Shown: positions 35,901 through 46,895 of the stretch, in pieces
Layout of the letters: every line of letters starts with the position of its first letter
Numbering within the stretch: position 1 is the first letter of the stretch
NCBI GenBank assembly: GCA_024180945.1
Contig: JAKSGN010000007.1
Location: 5,022,001-5,086,000 of the forward strand
DNA from: Macrophomina tecta
Taxonomy: Eukaryota > Ascomycota > Dothideomycetes > Botryosphaeriales > Botryosphaeriaceae
Direction of reading: 5' to 3'
Length of the DNA stretch: 64,000 bases
The notes under the pieces: generated by a model
The model's input: the letters and a program-made list of their open reading frames with translations, nothing else
Told to the model about the DNA's origin: nothing
Databases searched by the model: none
Position numbers and translations under genes: made by a program

Positions 35901-37540
35901 AGCTACGAACGCGTGCTATAAAATATTACTAAACCGAGCTTCTACGAATCTATAAAGATTAGCTACCCCCTAAACTATAGTTTTACTACGAAATCTTTAA
36001 CTACCTAATAAAACCCTACCTGCTAAAAGCTATTTAAATAGAGCTTTAGAAAGTCTAGAATAAGGGGGTATAGAAGATAGTATAAGCGAAAGAAGTATAA
36101 AGTCTTTAGAAAGAGGCTATTCTACTTACTTAGATATTTAAATATAAATTCGATAAATACAGTTGGCTTATAAAAGTTAAGGCTTATATCTATATAAGGG
36201 AAGACTTATAAAGCACCTAATAGAATATATACGTAGCTATTCTAGCCTTCCAAATCTTTCGAGCACTAATAGTAATTATCTATGCGTTCGATTTAGAGAT
36301 ACGTTAGTACGATATTATTAACGCCTTTTTCTATATATCTCTTTAAGAAAAGATATTCTACTAACCGTTTAAAAGAATAAACCTCTCTACTAGCTAAATA
36401 CTACTACTACTCCGAGCATTATACGGCTTAAAAGAATTACTAGTATTATAGTAAAACTACTTTTACTAGGTACTAAAAGAGCTTAGATTAGAATTAGTTC
36501 TAGATATACCGTGTCTATACGTAAACGACTACTTATTCGTCTTCTTCTTCATAGATGACGTAATTATGGCCTACTATAAGCGTAATAAGTAGTACGCTAA
36601 CGTATTTTAAAAGAACTTATTCTAGCGCTATAAAATATAGATAATAGGTAAGGCTTAATAGTTCTTAGCCTTACGTATAGTACGGGATCGTAAGTAACGG
36701 CTCTTATAGCTCTTATAGAAGTTATATATTAACGGCCTTATTACGCGTTATAGCGTTAAGGAGACTTACGTACTAGCTATACCTCTTCTATTAGATAAAG
36801 TACTAGAATCGAATTAAGGTACGTATATAAGCGTATAAGATATCTATACGTACTAAAGTAAGATAGGCTTAGCTTAATTTATAGCTATAAGTACGTATAT
36901 AGATATAGTATATACTTATTTAGTACTTTTAGCCTATCTTACTAACCCCTTAGCTCGCTATTTAGAGCTAGTATAATATCTTCTTAGATATCTAGCTAGG
37001 ACTAAGAACCTCGCCTTATACTATTAAGGATTCTAGGAGAATTAGGCTAATATCTTTACTATTAGTAGTAATATAGCTTATGTAAACGATCCGGATATAC
37101 GCCGTAGTTACTAAGGATTAATTATTATAATATACGGTGCGCTAGTTAACTAAAAAGCAGTTAAATAACTAACTATTACTACCTTAACTACGGAAGTAGA
37201 GCTACTCACCTTATCTAAGGTAGCTAAGTAGTACTTCTAGTAGAAACGCCTATTTAGGGGTATTTAGTTTAATCTAGGGCACGAAATTAAGGTTTAGTGC
37301 GATAATATATAAACGCTTCGCCTTATAAAGGAGAAAATAGGCAAGCTAAATACTAAGCTATGCTACGTAGATATTTATTACTACTAGCTACGCTAAGAGG
37401 CTTAGGTAGATAACGTTCACCTTCGCTAGACGCCTACGGCCGTTATACTTACAGACGGCTTAACTAAAGCCTTACTACGTTAGAAATACTATAAGTTCGT
37501 TAACTAAATTAGCCTTACACCTCTCTTTAAGTAATGGCCT
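32950..37540 (+). pseudogene. gag-pol of the copia element
   Basis: The protease active-site relic at 34092-34140 reads TNTGSTYY (Asp changed to Asn). The GAG-pre-integrase segment at 34502-34560 includes WHDIFIYIGQNAVNALPKVV. RT begins near 36130 with FKYKFD and KVKAY, then YVAILAFQIFRAL. The catalytic box at about 36548-36559 reads FIDD for the usual YVDD, preceded by PCLYVNDYLFVFF. RNase H ends with TDGLTKALL near 37450. TAG/TAA triplets occur at expected Gln and Trp codons throughout, so nothing is translatable. Gag is too damaged to delimit. Confidence 0.88.
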
Positions 37541-37974
37541 AAGTCGATTTTAGTAAATAGTATTATTGCTTTTATAGAGGCGTAACCCTCTCCCCTAGTT
37601 ATCTTTATAAGAAAGAAAGAACTAGAAAAAAAAGTAGATTAACTAACCCCTAAGAAGGCCGGCCCTAGCTAGGCTACACTATAGAATAATACTAAGACTA
37701 ATAAGCCACGTTAGTAGCTAGGCTTAGCACGCCCCGTAGATTTACCTAGCTAGAGCATTACGCTTACTAGCTTAGAAATTTAGCTAATATCGGATAACCC
37801 TCTTCCTAACTACTAGTTACCTAGTAGAAGGGCCCTTAATTTACTACCTAAGTATACCCGATCCCGTGATCGCTAGTGTCTAATAGGTGATTAGCCTAAA
37901 TGTGGCTATACGTAGCGTATATAATAGTAGTTAGCTTAGTTACTTTAGATGGGAAGATTTTCGCTTTTTAATCT

Positions 37975-38125
37975 TATATACTCACTTACGTAACCGAGTA
38001 GTGTATTGGGTAAAGCGCTAATTACGTTAGAACCGAGGTTCCGAGTTTAATTCTTAATATAGGTAGGCTAAAAGATTCCGAGTTCGATTCTAAGTACTAC
38101 TACATATTTTTTCTTTTTATATACT
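37975..38125 (+). other. tRNA-like segment (possible SINE or tRNA relic) inside copia
   Basis: TAACCGAGTAGTG resembles a mutated pol III A box. CCGAGTTTAATTCTTAA (about 38038) and CCGAGTTCGATTCTAAG (about 38078) both fit a T-arm/B box (GTTCGATTC), with pairing CCGAG/CTTGG after undoing RIP. The cloverleaf is incomplete, so this is not a functional tRNA. It lies between the end of pol and the polypurine tract. A tRNA-derived SINE inserted into the element is the simplest explanation, but only the box motifs support it. Confidence 0.35.
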
Positions 38126-38190
38126 ACGAGTTTAATACTTATTCTACCTCTATCTTTGTTTTTATTACGTACTTCCCTTTCAGGCAACAC

Positions 38191-38202
38191 GTGAAGGGGG
38201 TG
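38191..38202 (+). promoter_or_regulatory. Polypurine tract of the copia element
   Basis: GTGAAGGGGGTG directly precedes the 3' LTR start at 38203. Confidence 0.75.
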
Positions 38203-38309
38203 TATTAGAATATTTAATTTAGTAGTGTTTTAGATTTAGTTATGTCTTATACTCGTTGTATACCTATCTTAGTAGATAAGCAAGTTATATACCCGTTTTA
38301 CCCTAGTAG
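38203..38309 (+). repeat. 3' LTR of copia, left part
   Basis: The first 107 bases of the LTR, ending in the AGTAG target duplication (38305-38309) created by insertion of copy B. Confidence 0.9.
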
Positions 38310-38777
38310 TATTACGGCGCAGCCTTTATAGGGTAAGAAATAGGCGGAATAAGGGAATAAAGCGGGGCGTAGAGACGCGCCATAGAAAGATCTATAGAAA
38401 GAGTTACGTAAATTACGTAATACTAAGTATTAATCTATATACTCTCGCCTAGGTAAATATAGATTAAATAGATTAAACCTCTTTAATTTCTATAATCTAT
38501 CCTCTATAGAAATAGATTAATAGAATTAATACTAGATTATAGACCTTTTCTACGAGTATATAAACTATACTTCTTAGATAGCTTCGACCTTCGTAGTTAA
38601 CTTTAATAATAGAATTTAGACTCTATTAGTAATACGGTCTTTATACGTAGTACTTAGTCTTATTATATATTCGACTTGCTCTTATCCTCTTCTTATATCT
38701 ACTTAAGGAAATTCCCTTAATAGGTTTTCTCTCTCTTTAGTATTTAGATTTTTAGAGGCAGAGGCCCGCTCGTTATA
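38310..38777 (+). repeat. 5' LTR of chromovirus copy B
   Basis: Starts TATTACGGCGCAGCC and ends CGTTATA. It shares the distal ~220 bases (from TATATAAACTATACTTCTTA on) with copies A and C but has its own upstream part. Confidence 0.92.
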
Positions 38778-38879
38778 CTTTAACTACTATTCTTATAAGG
38801 AGAGGAAGGCTCTAAGATTAAGTCTTATTAGGTAAAATATTACCCCCTAACGAGTTTAGGAAATAGTAATAGTACTAGG

Positions 38880-40240
38880 ATTTTAGATAAAGGTCGACCT
38901 AGTAGAGGGTTAGGTTTAGGGTACCTAGGGGTAAGCTTAGCCCGCGTAGCAAACGGAGCCTACTAGAGCTAAGCTCTTATAGCTTATCGAGGAGTTAAAG
39001 GCTTAGAATGCTTAACTAATTAAGTATATAATAAAACGAAGCGCTACTAAGGTTAAAGTAGTGGTACCTAAGAAGTTTAATAAGAATAGAAAGAAGCTCT
39101 AATTCTTTCTACTTTAAATATAACGCTACCTCTAGTTTAATTAAGCGTAATTCGATAGCGACGCTAAGAAAGTACTCTTCGTATTAATCTATCTTAGAGA
39201 AACGGTAGAGATATAGATAGAACTATACCTTCGCGACTATCTAGCTAATAAATACTCTCTCGAGAAGAGACGAGAAAAGACTAAAAAAATCTTCGGTACC
39301 TATACAAGATTCGTAGATAACCTTAGAACTATTTTTAACGATTAAGATAAAGTCCGTAAAGCCTCTAATAATATTATAACCGTTAAATAACTAGAATCTA
39401 TAGCTATCTACGTAATTGAGTTTTAATAGCTTATAGTCTACCTTAAATAATTAAATGAGACTTTCCGCGACCTCTTCTATAAAGGCCTAAAGGAAGAAGT
39501 TAAGAAGAATATAATTATCTATAAATACCTAGCTACCTTTTAGAAGATAGTAGACCTTACGTCCTAGATCGACGATCGTATATACGAGTAGAAGATAGGT
39601 TCTCGATAAGCTAATACCTCGAAGCCTCGCCATAAAAAAATAATTCTTAAAGGCGGAGATGCTATAGCCCTCGACGCGACTAACTAATAGAATTCTAAGA
39701 AGGGTAATAATAACGGTTAAAATAATAATAAGAAGCCTAAAGAACCTAATTTAAACTAGACGAACGAGTAGAAATAGCGCTATAAGAATTAACTCTATAT
39801 TATCTATAGTAGTAATAAGCACTTTTCTCCTAAGTACCCGTAGAACCCTCGTAATAAGAAAGATAGAAAGTAGACCTTAAGCGCTTAACGTAAAGTATCG
39901 GTTATATCCCGCTAAAATAACTATAATACGCTATACTAGATAGCCTGCTATAACGATAACTACTAGATATACTAAAGCAGCAAAGATATATTAGGATAGT
40001 ACCCCTACGAACTACGATAATTCGGTATAATAACTAGGAATGAAGGAGTTATTAAGACCGACGATTTTATTAATAGCTTTTTCTTAGACGAGGAGCTCGT
40101 AAATAGCGAGACTAAAGAACTATATGACTTAATAGATAGCGAAGTAGAAGCTATAATAAATTCTATAGCTCTTCTAGAACTCGAGCGCCTTATAGCTAAG
40201 TATAAGATTAGCGTAGAAATAATAAACGAAAGCGACTAAC
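38880..40240 (+). pseudogene. gag of chromovirus copy B
   Basis: A charged, helix-rich coding relic aligned with copy C (51120-52500). A zinc-knuckle remnant lies at about 39775-39845, where copy A keeps a Cys codon and this copy has CGC. Stops replace Gln codons. Limits are approximate. Confidence 0.6.
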
Positions 40241-40829
40241 TCGCCTAGGTAATCTAGATTTCCTACGAAAGAGGGTTGGCCCTTATAGTACTATAGATAT
40301 AGCGCTAAGGGACCCTCTAGGAAACCCGAATCGAGTAAGATAGAAAGAAGTACGAGCTTATTATTATAAAGAAAACCGCACTCGTAATACTTTATTATTA
40401 AGGAATAACTACTTAATAGTAAGTAGACTACGACTCTCTTTAAGAATTAGTAAGAATTCTTTACTAGTATAGTATAGCGACTATCTAGAACTATATACTT
40501 TAGTAGATACTAAACGAGAAACTTAATATACTAGCTTTTTAATACTAGGTACGAAAAAACATAGTCTACTAGTAAAAATAGTTACGTACTAATAAATAGA
40601 CTAACTAGAAGCAAGCATACCTTTAAGTTAATAAATAAGAGGACTATATATATAGTAAAGTCTACGACTATCTAAAGCTAAAAAACTAGACGGCCCTACG
40701 GTATTAGAATCGACTTAGAGGCCACGGTCTAGGTCCCTTTATATAGTATTACGCATATCGAATATAGAAATTCTTACCGGACTAAATCTTTAGAGATAAT
40801 TTAAAATAAAAAAAACGCTTAACGGACGT

Positions 40830-43800
40830 CCTATCTCGATACTAATTAATATAAAGTCGAGCGGAAACTTTATATATAACGAGCTTATAAAATAATGTAA
40901 GATTCTATACTAAAAAAAGAAAGATCTATATCCGCTTAGCGGGTTTAATAGAAAAAGCTTAGTCTACGGAGAAGACTAGGTAAAAATAGAAATAAAGAAA
41001 GTAACCCTCTAAATTAAAAACTATTAGAAATAGATCTCTCTCAACGTCTAACGTATCCCCGGGTATGATATTATCCTAGGTATACCCTAGATTCGAATAT
41101 AGAAACCTATCTTTAACTTTAGTAAAGAAGACGAGATAGTCTTCTAAAAAGAGATTAACGACCTCCTATAAAAATTTAGTTTATATATAGAAAATAGGTT
41201 AATAAATACCCTATAGCGACTCTTATCTACTATAAATTAAGAAGTAGCCAGCGTAAGGCCTAAGAGTAGTAGCTATATAGGCGACTCCGATAGTAGTATA
41301 AGTTAGAACTAGGACTACGACGTAAAAGACAAAGCCTCTTTAGTAAAATATAATTCTATCGCAGGAATAAGCCCTATTAAGCGAAATAATACCCTCGAAT
41401 TATTAAGAAAAGAGTAGGACTTAAATAATAGCATAAGGCCTAGCGACGGTAGTATTAATAGTAACCTTAAGAAAGGCCTAAAATAGAACTAGGACTATAG
41501 TATACGAAACGCCGCCTTCTCGGTAAAATATAGCGCCTTAAGCGGAGTAAGCCCTACCGAGTTAAGTATTTCTAAAGATTAGGTATAATACTTATTACGA
41601 AAGACTACGTGAAGAAAGTATAAGGCTAAGAGTAAGACTTCATAAAAGTAATTAGTAGCCCCGAAACCTCTCGTAGACGTCTAAATAATCTTAAGAGAGG
41701 TATTTAGGCATATATAACGCTAAGAATAATAGGTCTATCTTATATATATTAAACTCTTACCGGCAGTATAATAAAGAGTATTAGCTAGGGCCTAATAAGA
41801 AAGGCTAAAGAATAAGAACTATTTAACTTCTATCGGAGGAGATAATCCTGCGAGAATTAAAAGAGAATAATATAGTAGTTTAGAAATATAGTAGTAACTA
41901 TAAGAAATACCGCTAATATCTAAAATAGAAATAGTACCCGAAGAGTATTAAAACTTAGTTACCGTTTACTAAGAAAGAGGAAAGGGAGACTTACTAAAGT
42001 ATTAACTATAGAACTATAAAATTCCGCTTAAGTTAGGAATGAAGCCGGCTTATAAGCCTATCTACTTCTTATTAAAGAAGGAAATAGAGGCTTTAAAGAA
42101 ATATATTAAAAAGAACCTCGAACGAGGATATATTTAGCTATTAACGTTATTCGCCGGATATCTAATTCTTTTCGTTTCTAAGAAGAATAGTAAGTTACGC
42201 CTCTACATCGACTATTAATAACTTAATGATATTACGATTAAGAACTAATACCCGCTCTTACGTATTAACGAGCTCTAGAATAAGTTAGAGAATACGAAGT
42301 ACTTTACGAAGCTAGACCTCTAAAACGGATATTACTTAGTTAGAATTAAAGAAGGGGAAGAGTAGAAAATAGCTTTCTAAATAAGGCTAAGACTCTACGA
42401 GTATACGGTTATATTATTTAGGCTTACTAATGCGCTAGTAACCTTCTAGAATCTCGTTAATAATATACTACGCGACTACTTAGATATCTTCTATATAGCT
42501 TACCTTGACAATATTTTTATCTTCTTAAAAATACTCGAGGAATATAAGAAGTATATTAGAAAGATTCTAGAAATCCTCTAAGTAAAGAATCTATCTATCG
42601 TATTAAAGAAATACGAATAGCACGTATAGAGAATAGAATTCTTAGGCTTTATTATTATTTCCGGATACGTCGGTATAGACGACTTAAAACTAGACTCTAT
42701 TAAGAAATAGCTAGTACCGAAGACGATTAAGAAAGTATAGTTCTTCTTTAGATTCGCTAACTTCTATAGAAAATTTATCTAGAACTATTTAAAGATTACG
42801 AAACCTTTAACGCGACTTACTTAGAAGAAGTATAGCTTCTACTAGAAAGACGATTAGTAGTAAGCCTTTAATTTACTAAAGAGAATATTTTACGAAGTAT
42901 CCATCTTAGGAATATATAATCCTAATAAACTAATTAAAGTAGAAACTAATACGTTAGAATTCGCCCTAGGAGTATATCTTAGCTAGCCTAATAAAGAAGG
43001 TAGATAGTATTTAATCGCGTTCTACTTTAGAAAGTTTACCCTAGTAGAGCTTAACTATAATACTTATAATAAGGAGCTCTTGGCTATTATCTTAGTATTT
43101 AAGCACTAGAGATACTACCTAGAAGAAGCCGACTAATAGATAATAGTATATTATAACTATTAGAATCTTATACGCTTTACTACGACTAAGAAGCTAAACC
43201 GACGATAGATTCGCTAGTTATAAGAATTAGTATCCTATAATTTTAAGATTACGTATAGAAAAGATATAGATAACGCCACCGCTAACGCACTTAGTAGAAG
43301 GGTAGACTATATAGAAGAAAGAATTAAGCCGTAATCTATAGTATTATAGTAGATAAGTAATAGATTACTTACTCTTACTAGATAGTCGTTTCTAATACTT
43401 CGTATCGAGTTAAACCTATAGTATTAGAAGATTTAAGAAGTATACGCTTAGAACTTCTTCGTATAGAAACTTTTAGCGCTTAAGGACGACCCGCGTGTTA
43501 CTCGAGATAGAAAAGAAACGCTTCTCTTTAAAGAATTAATCTATATTCCGATAAGACTATAAGAAGCACTCGTTAAAGATATATACGTAGCACCCGCGTA
43601 TAGATATTAGGGCATCAATAGAACGACCGAAAGAATTACGTAAAACTTCTACTTTCTAGGATTATAAAAGACGGTTTAACGTATAGTTTCGTAATACGAC
43701 CTTTATATCCGAAGTAAAGCTATAATATACGCTCTATACGGATAACTATAACCCCTAGAAGTACTAGAACGACTATAGTAATAGATTACGCTAGACTTTA

Positions 43801-44850
43801 TTACGAAATTACTAGAGTCTAGAGATCTACTTATAGAAGTTAAGTTCGACTCGATCCTAGTCTTTATTAATAAACTTATGAAGTACGCCTACTTTTTACC
43901 CTACCTCGAGGTATCGAATATAGAATAGCTAGCCTATACGTTTCTCTAATATATCTTCGCGGATTACGGAATGCCGGAAGTATTAGTCTTAGATAGAGAT
44001 AAGCTAATAAGATCTAAATTTTAGTAAACGCTTACGCGCTAACTTAGAGTAAAGAATAAACTCTCTATAATAGTATACGCGCAAACCAACGGCTAGATAG
44101 AACGGATAAACCGGACTCTCGAATAATATCTCCGCTATTATATTAACTACCTATAGGATAATTAGGCTATATAGCTACCTATAGTATAATTCGCCTATAA
44201 TAGCGCTAAATAAGAGTTAACTAACGTATCCCCGTTTTTTATTAACTATAGATTTAAACTAGACGCGTATAGAGAAGCTATTCTAAGTAGAAAATTAGCC
44301 TAGAAAGACGTTCTTAAAGCCGAGTAGCTAAGAGAATTATATAAAGCTATTAGTCTTAACCTCGAATATATACGAATTATAATGTCTAAATACTATAATA
44401 GATGGTACTAGGCGGTACTAAACCTTAAAAGGGGGGATAAAGTATACCTCCTTATAAAAAATATTAAATTAAAGTGACTAAGCGATAAATTAGATTTTAA
44501 GAAAATCGATCTATTTAAAATTATAGAAAAACTCGGAGAAGTTACGTATTAACTTAAATTACCTAATATACGGATAAATTCTACCTTCTACGTAGTATTA
44601 CTCGAGCTAGTACTAGAAAATGCTACTATCCTAAAAACTTAAGAAGAGATTATACTAGAAAACCCTAACGCCGAAGAAACCTAGTACCTAGTCGAAAAAA
44701 TTCTAGACTATAAGCGGTTCGGACGTTAGCTTAAATATCTCGTTAAATAGAAAGAATACGGGAATAAGAATAACTAGTAGATATCTAAGGATAATATATA
44801 CCTAGATCTTATTATAGAGTTCTATCGCTAGAACCCTAACCTCCCGCGGA
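40830..44850 (+). pseudogene. pol of copy B: protease to chromodomain
   Basis: The retropepsin relic is at about 40843-40885 (LIN then SGNFIYNE). The RT box at 42498-42524 reads AYLDNIFIF (one catalytic Asp changed to Asn), and the RT motif LGFIII lies near 42635. RNase H, including ANALSRRVDY, is near 43285. In integrase, a zinc region is near 43600 and the DFITKL core near 43795; LDRDKLIRSKFW is near 43993, with Ser of the usual SDR changed to Leu. The GPY/F-like part is at about 44400-44560. The chromodomain relic at 44684-44770 reads YLVEKILDYKRF, then LKYLVK. Stops stand at Gln and Trp sites. Confidence 0.9.
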
Positions 44851-44879
44851 AACGGGGTCGCCCTAAAAGAATAGATCTA

Positions 44880-45480
44880 TCTATAACTTAGCCCTAGACG
44901 AAAACGCAATCCTAGCTACTAAATTAAGCGGAGGACCTCTAGACCTCGAGAAACCCTTAATAATAGAAGGGCTTAAAAAACGCTCCGGAGTTGGTATGTC
45001 TTCGCTAGCTATATATTATCTATCGCGATTCTTCTTCTTAAGTCTTTTTAACTTCTCGATAGACGCTAGCTCGCGATTAAATATCTTCTTATACTTCTCG
45101 TTTATTAAACTTAGCTGCTTGCGTAACCGCCGCGTATAAGCGCGCGCCGCTATCTTAGTATCTTTCGCCTTCTCTAGCTATCTTTTTAGCCGCTCTATCT
45201 CCGCGTATACCTTATCCCCTATATAAGTTAGCTAGAGAAGCTACTAGAAGAAAAGAAATCTATACTTTCTACGCGTTACTACTAAGTCATACTTGCGATT
45301 CTTCTATAAATAACGACTATACTTCCTGGAGTCTACGCTTATAAAACACTTAGAACCCGACGACCGATACGCGCTATAAGGAGAAGGCATCTCTCGACGT
45401 TTATACGAAATAGATTCCGCTAGGGTTCGTCGACGCTCGATAGAATTAGTAGTAGTCCTAGCTATCGTTAGTACGCAACG
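44880..45480 (-). pseudogene. Antisense frame of copy B: Zn2Cys6-like cluster and coiled coil
   Basis: The minus-strand frame is open from about 45480 to 44880 except for TAG triplets at likely Gln codons and one TAA near 44880. An ATG at 45388-45390 is followed by six codons at 45289-45378 with spacing x2, x6, x8, x2, x6. Five are TAT (Cys to Tyr by TpG to TpA) and one TGT is intact at 45346-45348. This is the C-x2-C-x6-C-x5-12-C-x2-C-x6-8-C rule of fungal zinc clusters, with a basic x6 loop (LxKNRK). A long Lys/Glu/Leu heptad-like helix follows (about 45220-45000, e.g. RLRKQLSLINEKYKKIF). DNA binding is inference. Confidence 0.6.
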
Positions 45481-45556
45481 TACGCGACTAGAAAATACGG
45501 GTATACGAGGACTTTATACCTACTAAGTTACGGAATTCTTCGGGCTAAAGAACCCT

Positions 45557-45570
45557 AAAAGGGGGGATAG
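45557..45570 (+). promoter_or_regulatory. Polypurine tract of copy B
   Basis: AAAAGGGGGGATAG immediately precedes the 3' LTR. Confidence 0.8.
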
Positions 45571-46038
45571 TATTATAGCGCAGCCTTTATAGGGTAAGAA
45601 ATAGGCGGAATAAGAGAATAAAGCGGGGCGTAGAGACGCGCCGTAGAAAGATCTATAGAAAGAGTTATATAAATTATATAATGCTAAGTATTGATCTGTA
45701 TGCTCTCGCCTAGGTAAATATAAATTAAATAGATTAAACCTCTTTGATCCCTATAATCTGTCCTCCACAGAAACAGATTAATAGAATTAATACTAGATTA
45801 TAGATCTTTCCTACGAGTATATAAACTATACTCTTTAGATAGCTTCGACCTTCGTGGTTAACTTTAATAATAGAATTTGGACTCTATTAGTAACACGGCC
45901 TTCGTACGTAGTGCTTAGTCTTATTACGTGTTTGACTTGCTCTCACCCTCTTCTTGTACCTACTTAAGAAAACCCCCTCGATAGGTTTTCTCCCTCTTTA
46001 GTGTTTGGATTCTTAGAGGCAGAGGCCCGCTCGTTATA
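45571..46038 (+). repeat. 3' LTR of chromovirus copy B
   Basis: A 468-bp partner of 38310-38777. Its distal part (for example GTCCTCCACAGAAACAG near 45759) is less mutated than the 5' copy. Confidence 0.92.
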
Positions 46039-46156
46039 AGTAGGTAGAATAGGTATAAGGGAAGCCCGTACGGCCTCCCTCTACTAGATATGCTAAATCT
46101 ATGGAAACTTATCTTTATTAGTTGAATTAAGGCTGCCAATTAGTTATTTTCCAATA
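46039..46156 (+). repeat. 3' LTR of copia, right part
   Basis: Begins with the AGTAG duplication and continues the LTR to TTCCAATA. It is followed by the copia target duplication GTTGG at 46157-46161. Confidence 0.9.
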
Positions 46157-46357
46157 GTTGGTCTAGCCTAGCCAACGACTTCTATATTAATTACGGTCCT
46201 TCTATGTATTAGTAAATAACCTATACTACTACGCTCCTTCTCTATCTACGTAGTAAATAGGGCTCGGAACCTTCTTGTTTGTCCTCACGCCGTCTCTCTT
46301 CTCCCCGTATTGACTATACCACCGGCGCCTTATCCTCACAGCGCAACCTAAAGTACA

Positions 46358-46684
46358 ATGACAACTCTGGAGGACTACCTCGGGCCTCTAGCGGCCAAGT
46401 TGCCCAAGCCCAACTATGTCGACCTAGAAACGCGCGTCCCTATCCTTCTGGGTATGGAAGTATCGATAACTGTGCTAATGATCCTCTTTCTTTCCGCGCG
46501 TTTCTACACCCGTATTGTTGTTACGCGCACCCCGGGATGGGACGATGTAACTATGGGGCTAGCAGCAGCGATTGCCGTCGCGCAGGCGATCGCCCTTTGT
46601 TTAGGGATAAAGTATGGCTTGGCGTATTATTTATGGGATATTAAGCCGCAGAACATACCGATGGCGTTTAAGGTACGTGACTAA
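46358..46684 (+). pseudogene. First exon of a rhodopsin/Pth11-like membrane protein, truncated
   Basis: The ATG at 46358 opens 105 codons ending at a clean donor (GTACGT at 46673). The product has two hydrophobic helices (about residues 30-50 and 68-88) around the motif SARFYTRIVVTRTPGWDDVTM, typical of fungal rhodopsin-domain (Pth11-like, DUF-type seven-helix) proteins. The next exon, normally carrying helix three, is not found downstream; instead NmrA-like relic DNA follows. The gene is therefore cut off after exon 1. It lies 200 bp downstream of the copia LTR end. Confidence 0.7.
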
Positions 46685-46895
46685 AAACCCCCATCCCACT
46701 AAAACTACAAAAAATCAAGTCTATGGCCGGAAGTGGAAGTATTTCATCTTAATGCCTTTACTGCTACATTAAGGGCTTGGCTGGCTGAACTCTTTTATAA
46801 TTTGATCGTGAATTATAGATGCTGGCTACGGGCGTTGTGCTTATCTATTCAGCTGCCCCTAGAAAGCCTGCCCTAGAAAGAGTATTAATGTAATA

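Larger units (their letters stand above)
38310..46038 (+). mobile_element. Ty3/gypsy chromovirus copy B, full length, RIP-inactivated
   Basis: Target duplications AGTAG (38305-38309 and 46039-46043) lie in the copia LTR. The LTRs are 468 bp each (38310-38777, 45571-46038). Pol is colinear with copies A and C, but the LTR U3 part and the region after pol differ, so it is a distinct subfamily. Total 7729 bp with no further insertion, so it is the cleanest reference copy in the window. Confidence 0.95.
32425..46156 (+). mobile_element. Ty1/copia element, RIP-inactivated, split by chromovirus copy B
   Basis: The 5' LTR is 32425-32644 (220 bp). The 3' LTR starts at 38203, is interrupted by copy B (38310-46038) and ends at 46156. 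Its two pieces, less the 5-bp duplication, again total 220 bp. The ends TATTAGAATA and TTCCAATA are RIP forms of the usual TGTTxGAA...TTCCAACA. The target duplications GTTAG (32420-32424) and GTTGG (46157-46161) differ by one RIP-type transition. The copia element alone is about 6.0 kb. The domain order protease, integrase, RT, RNase H is that of Pseudoviridae. Confidence 0.93.
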
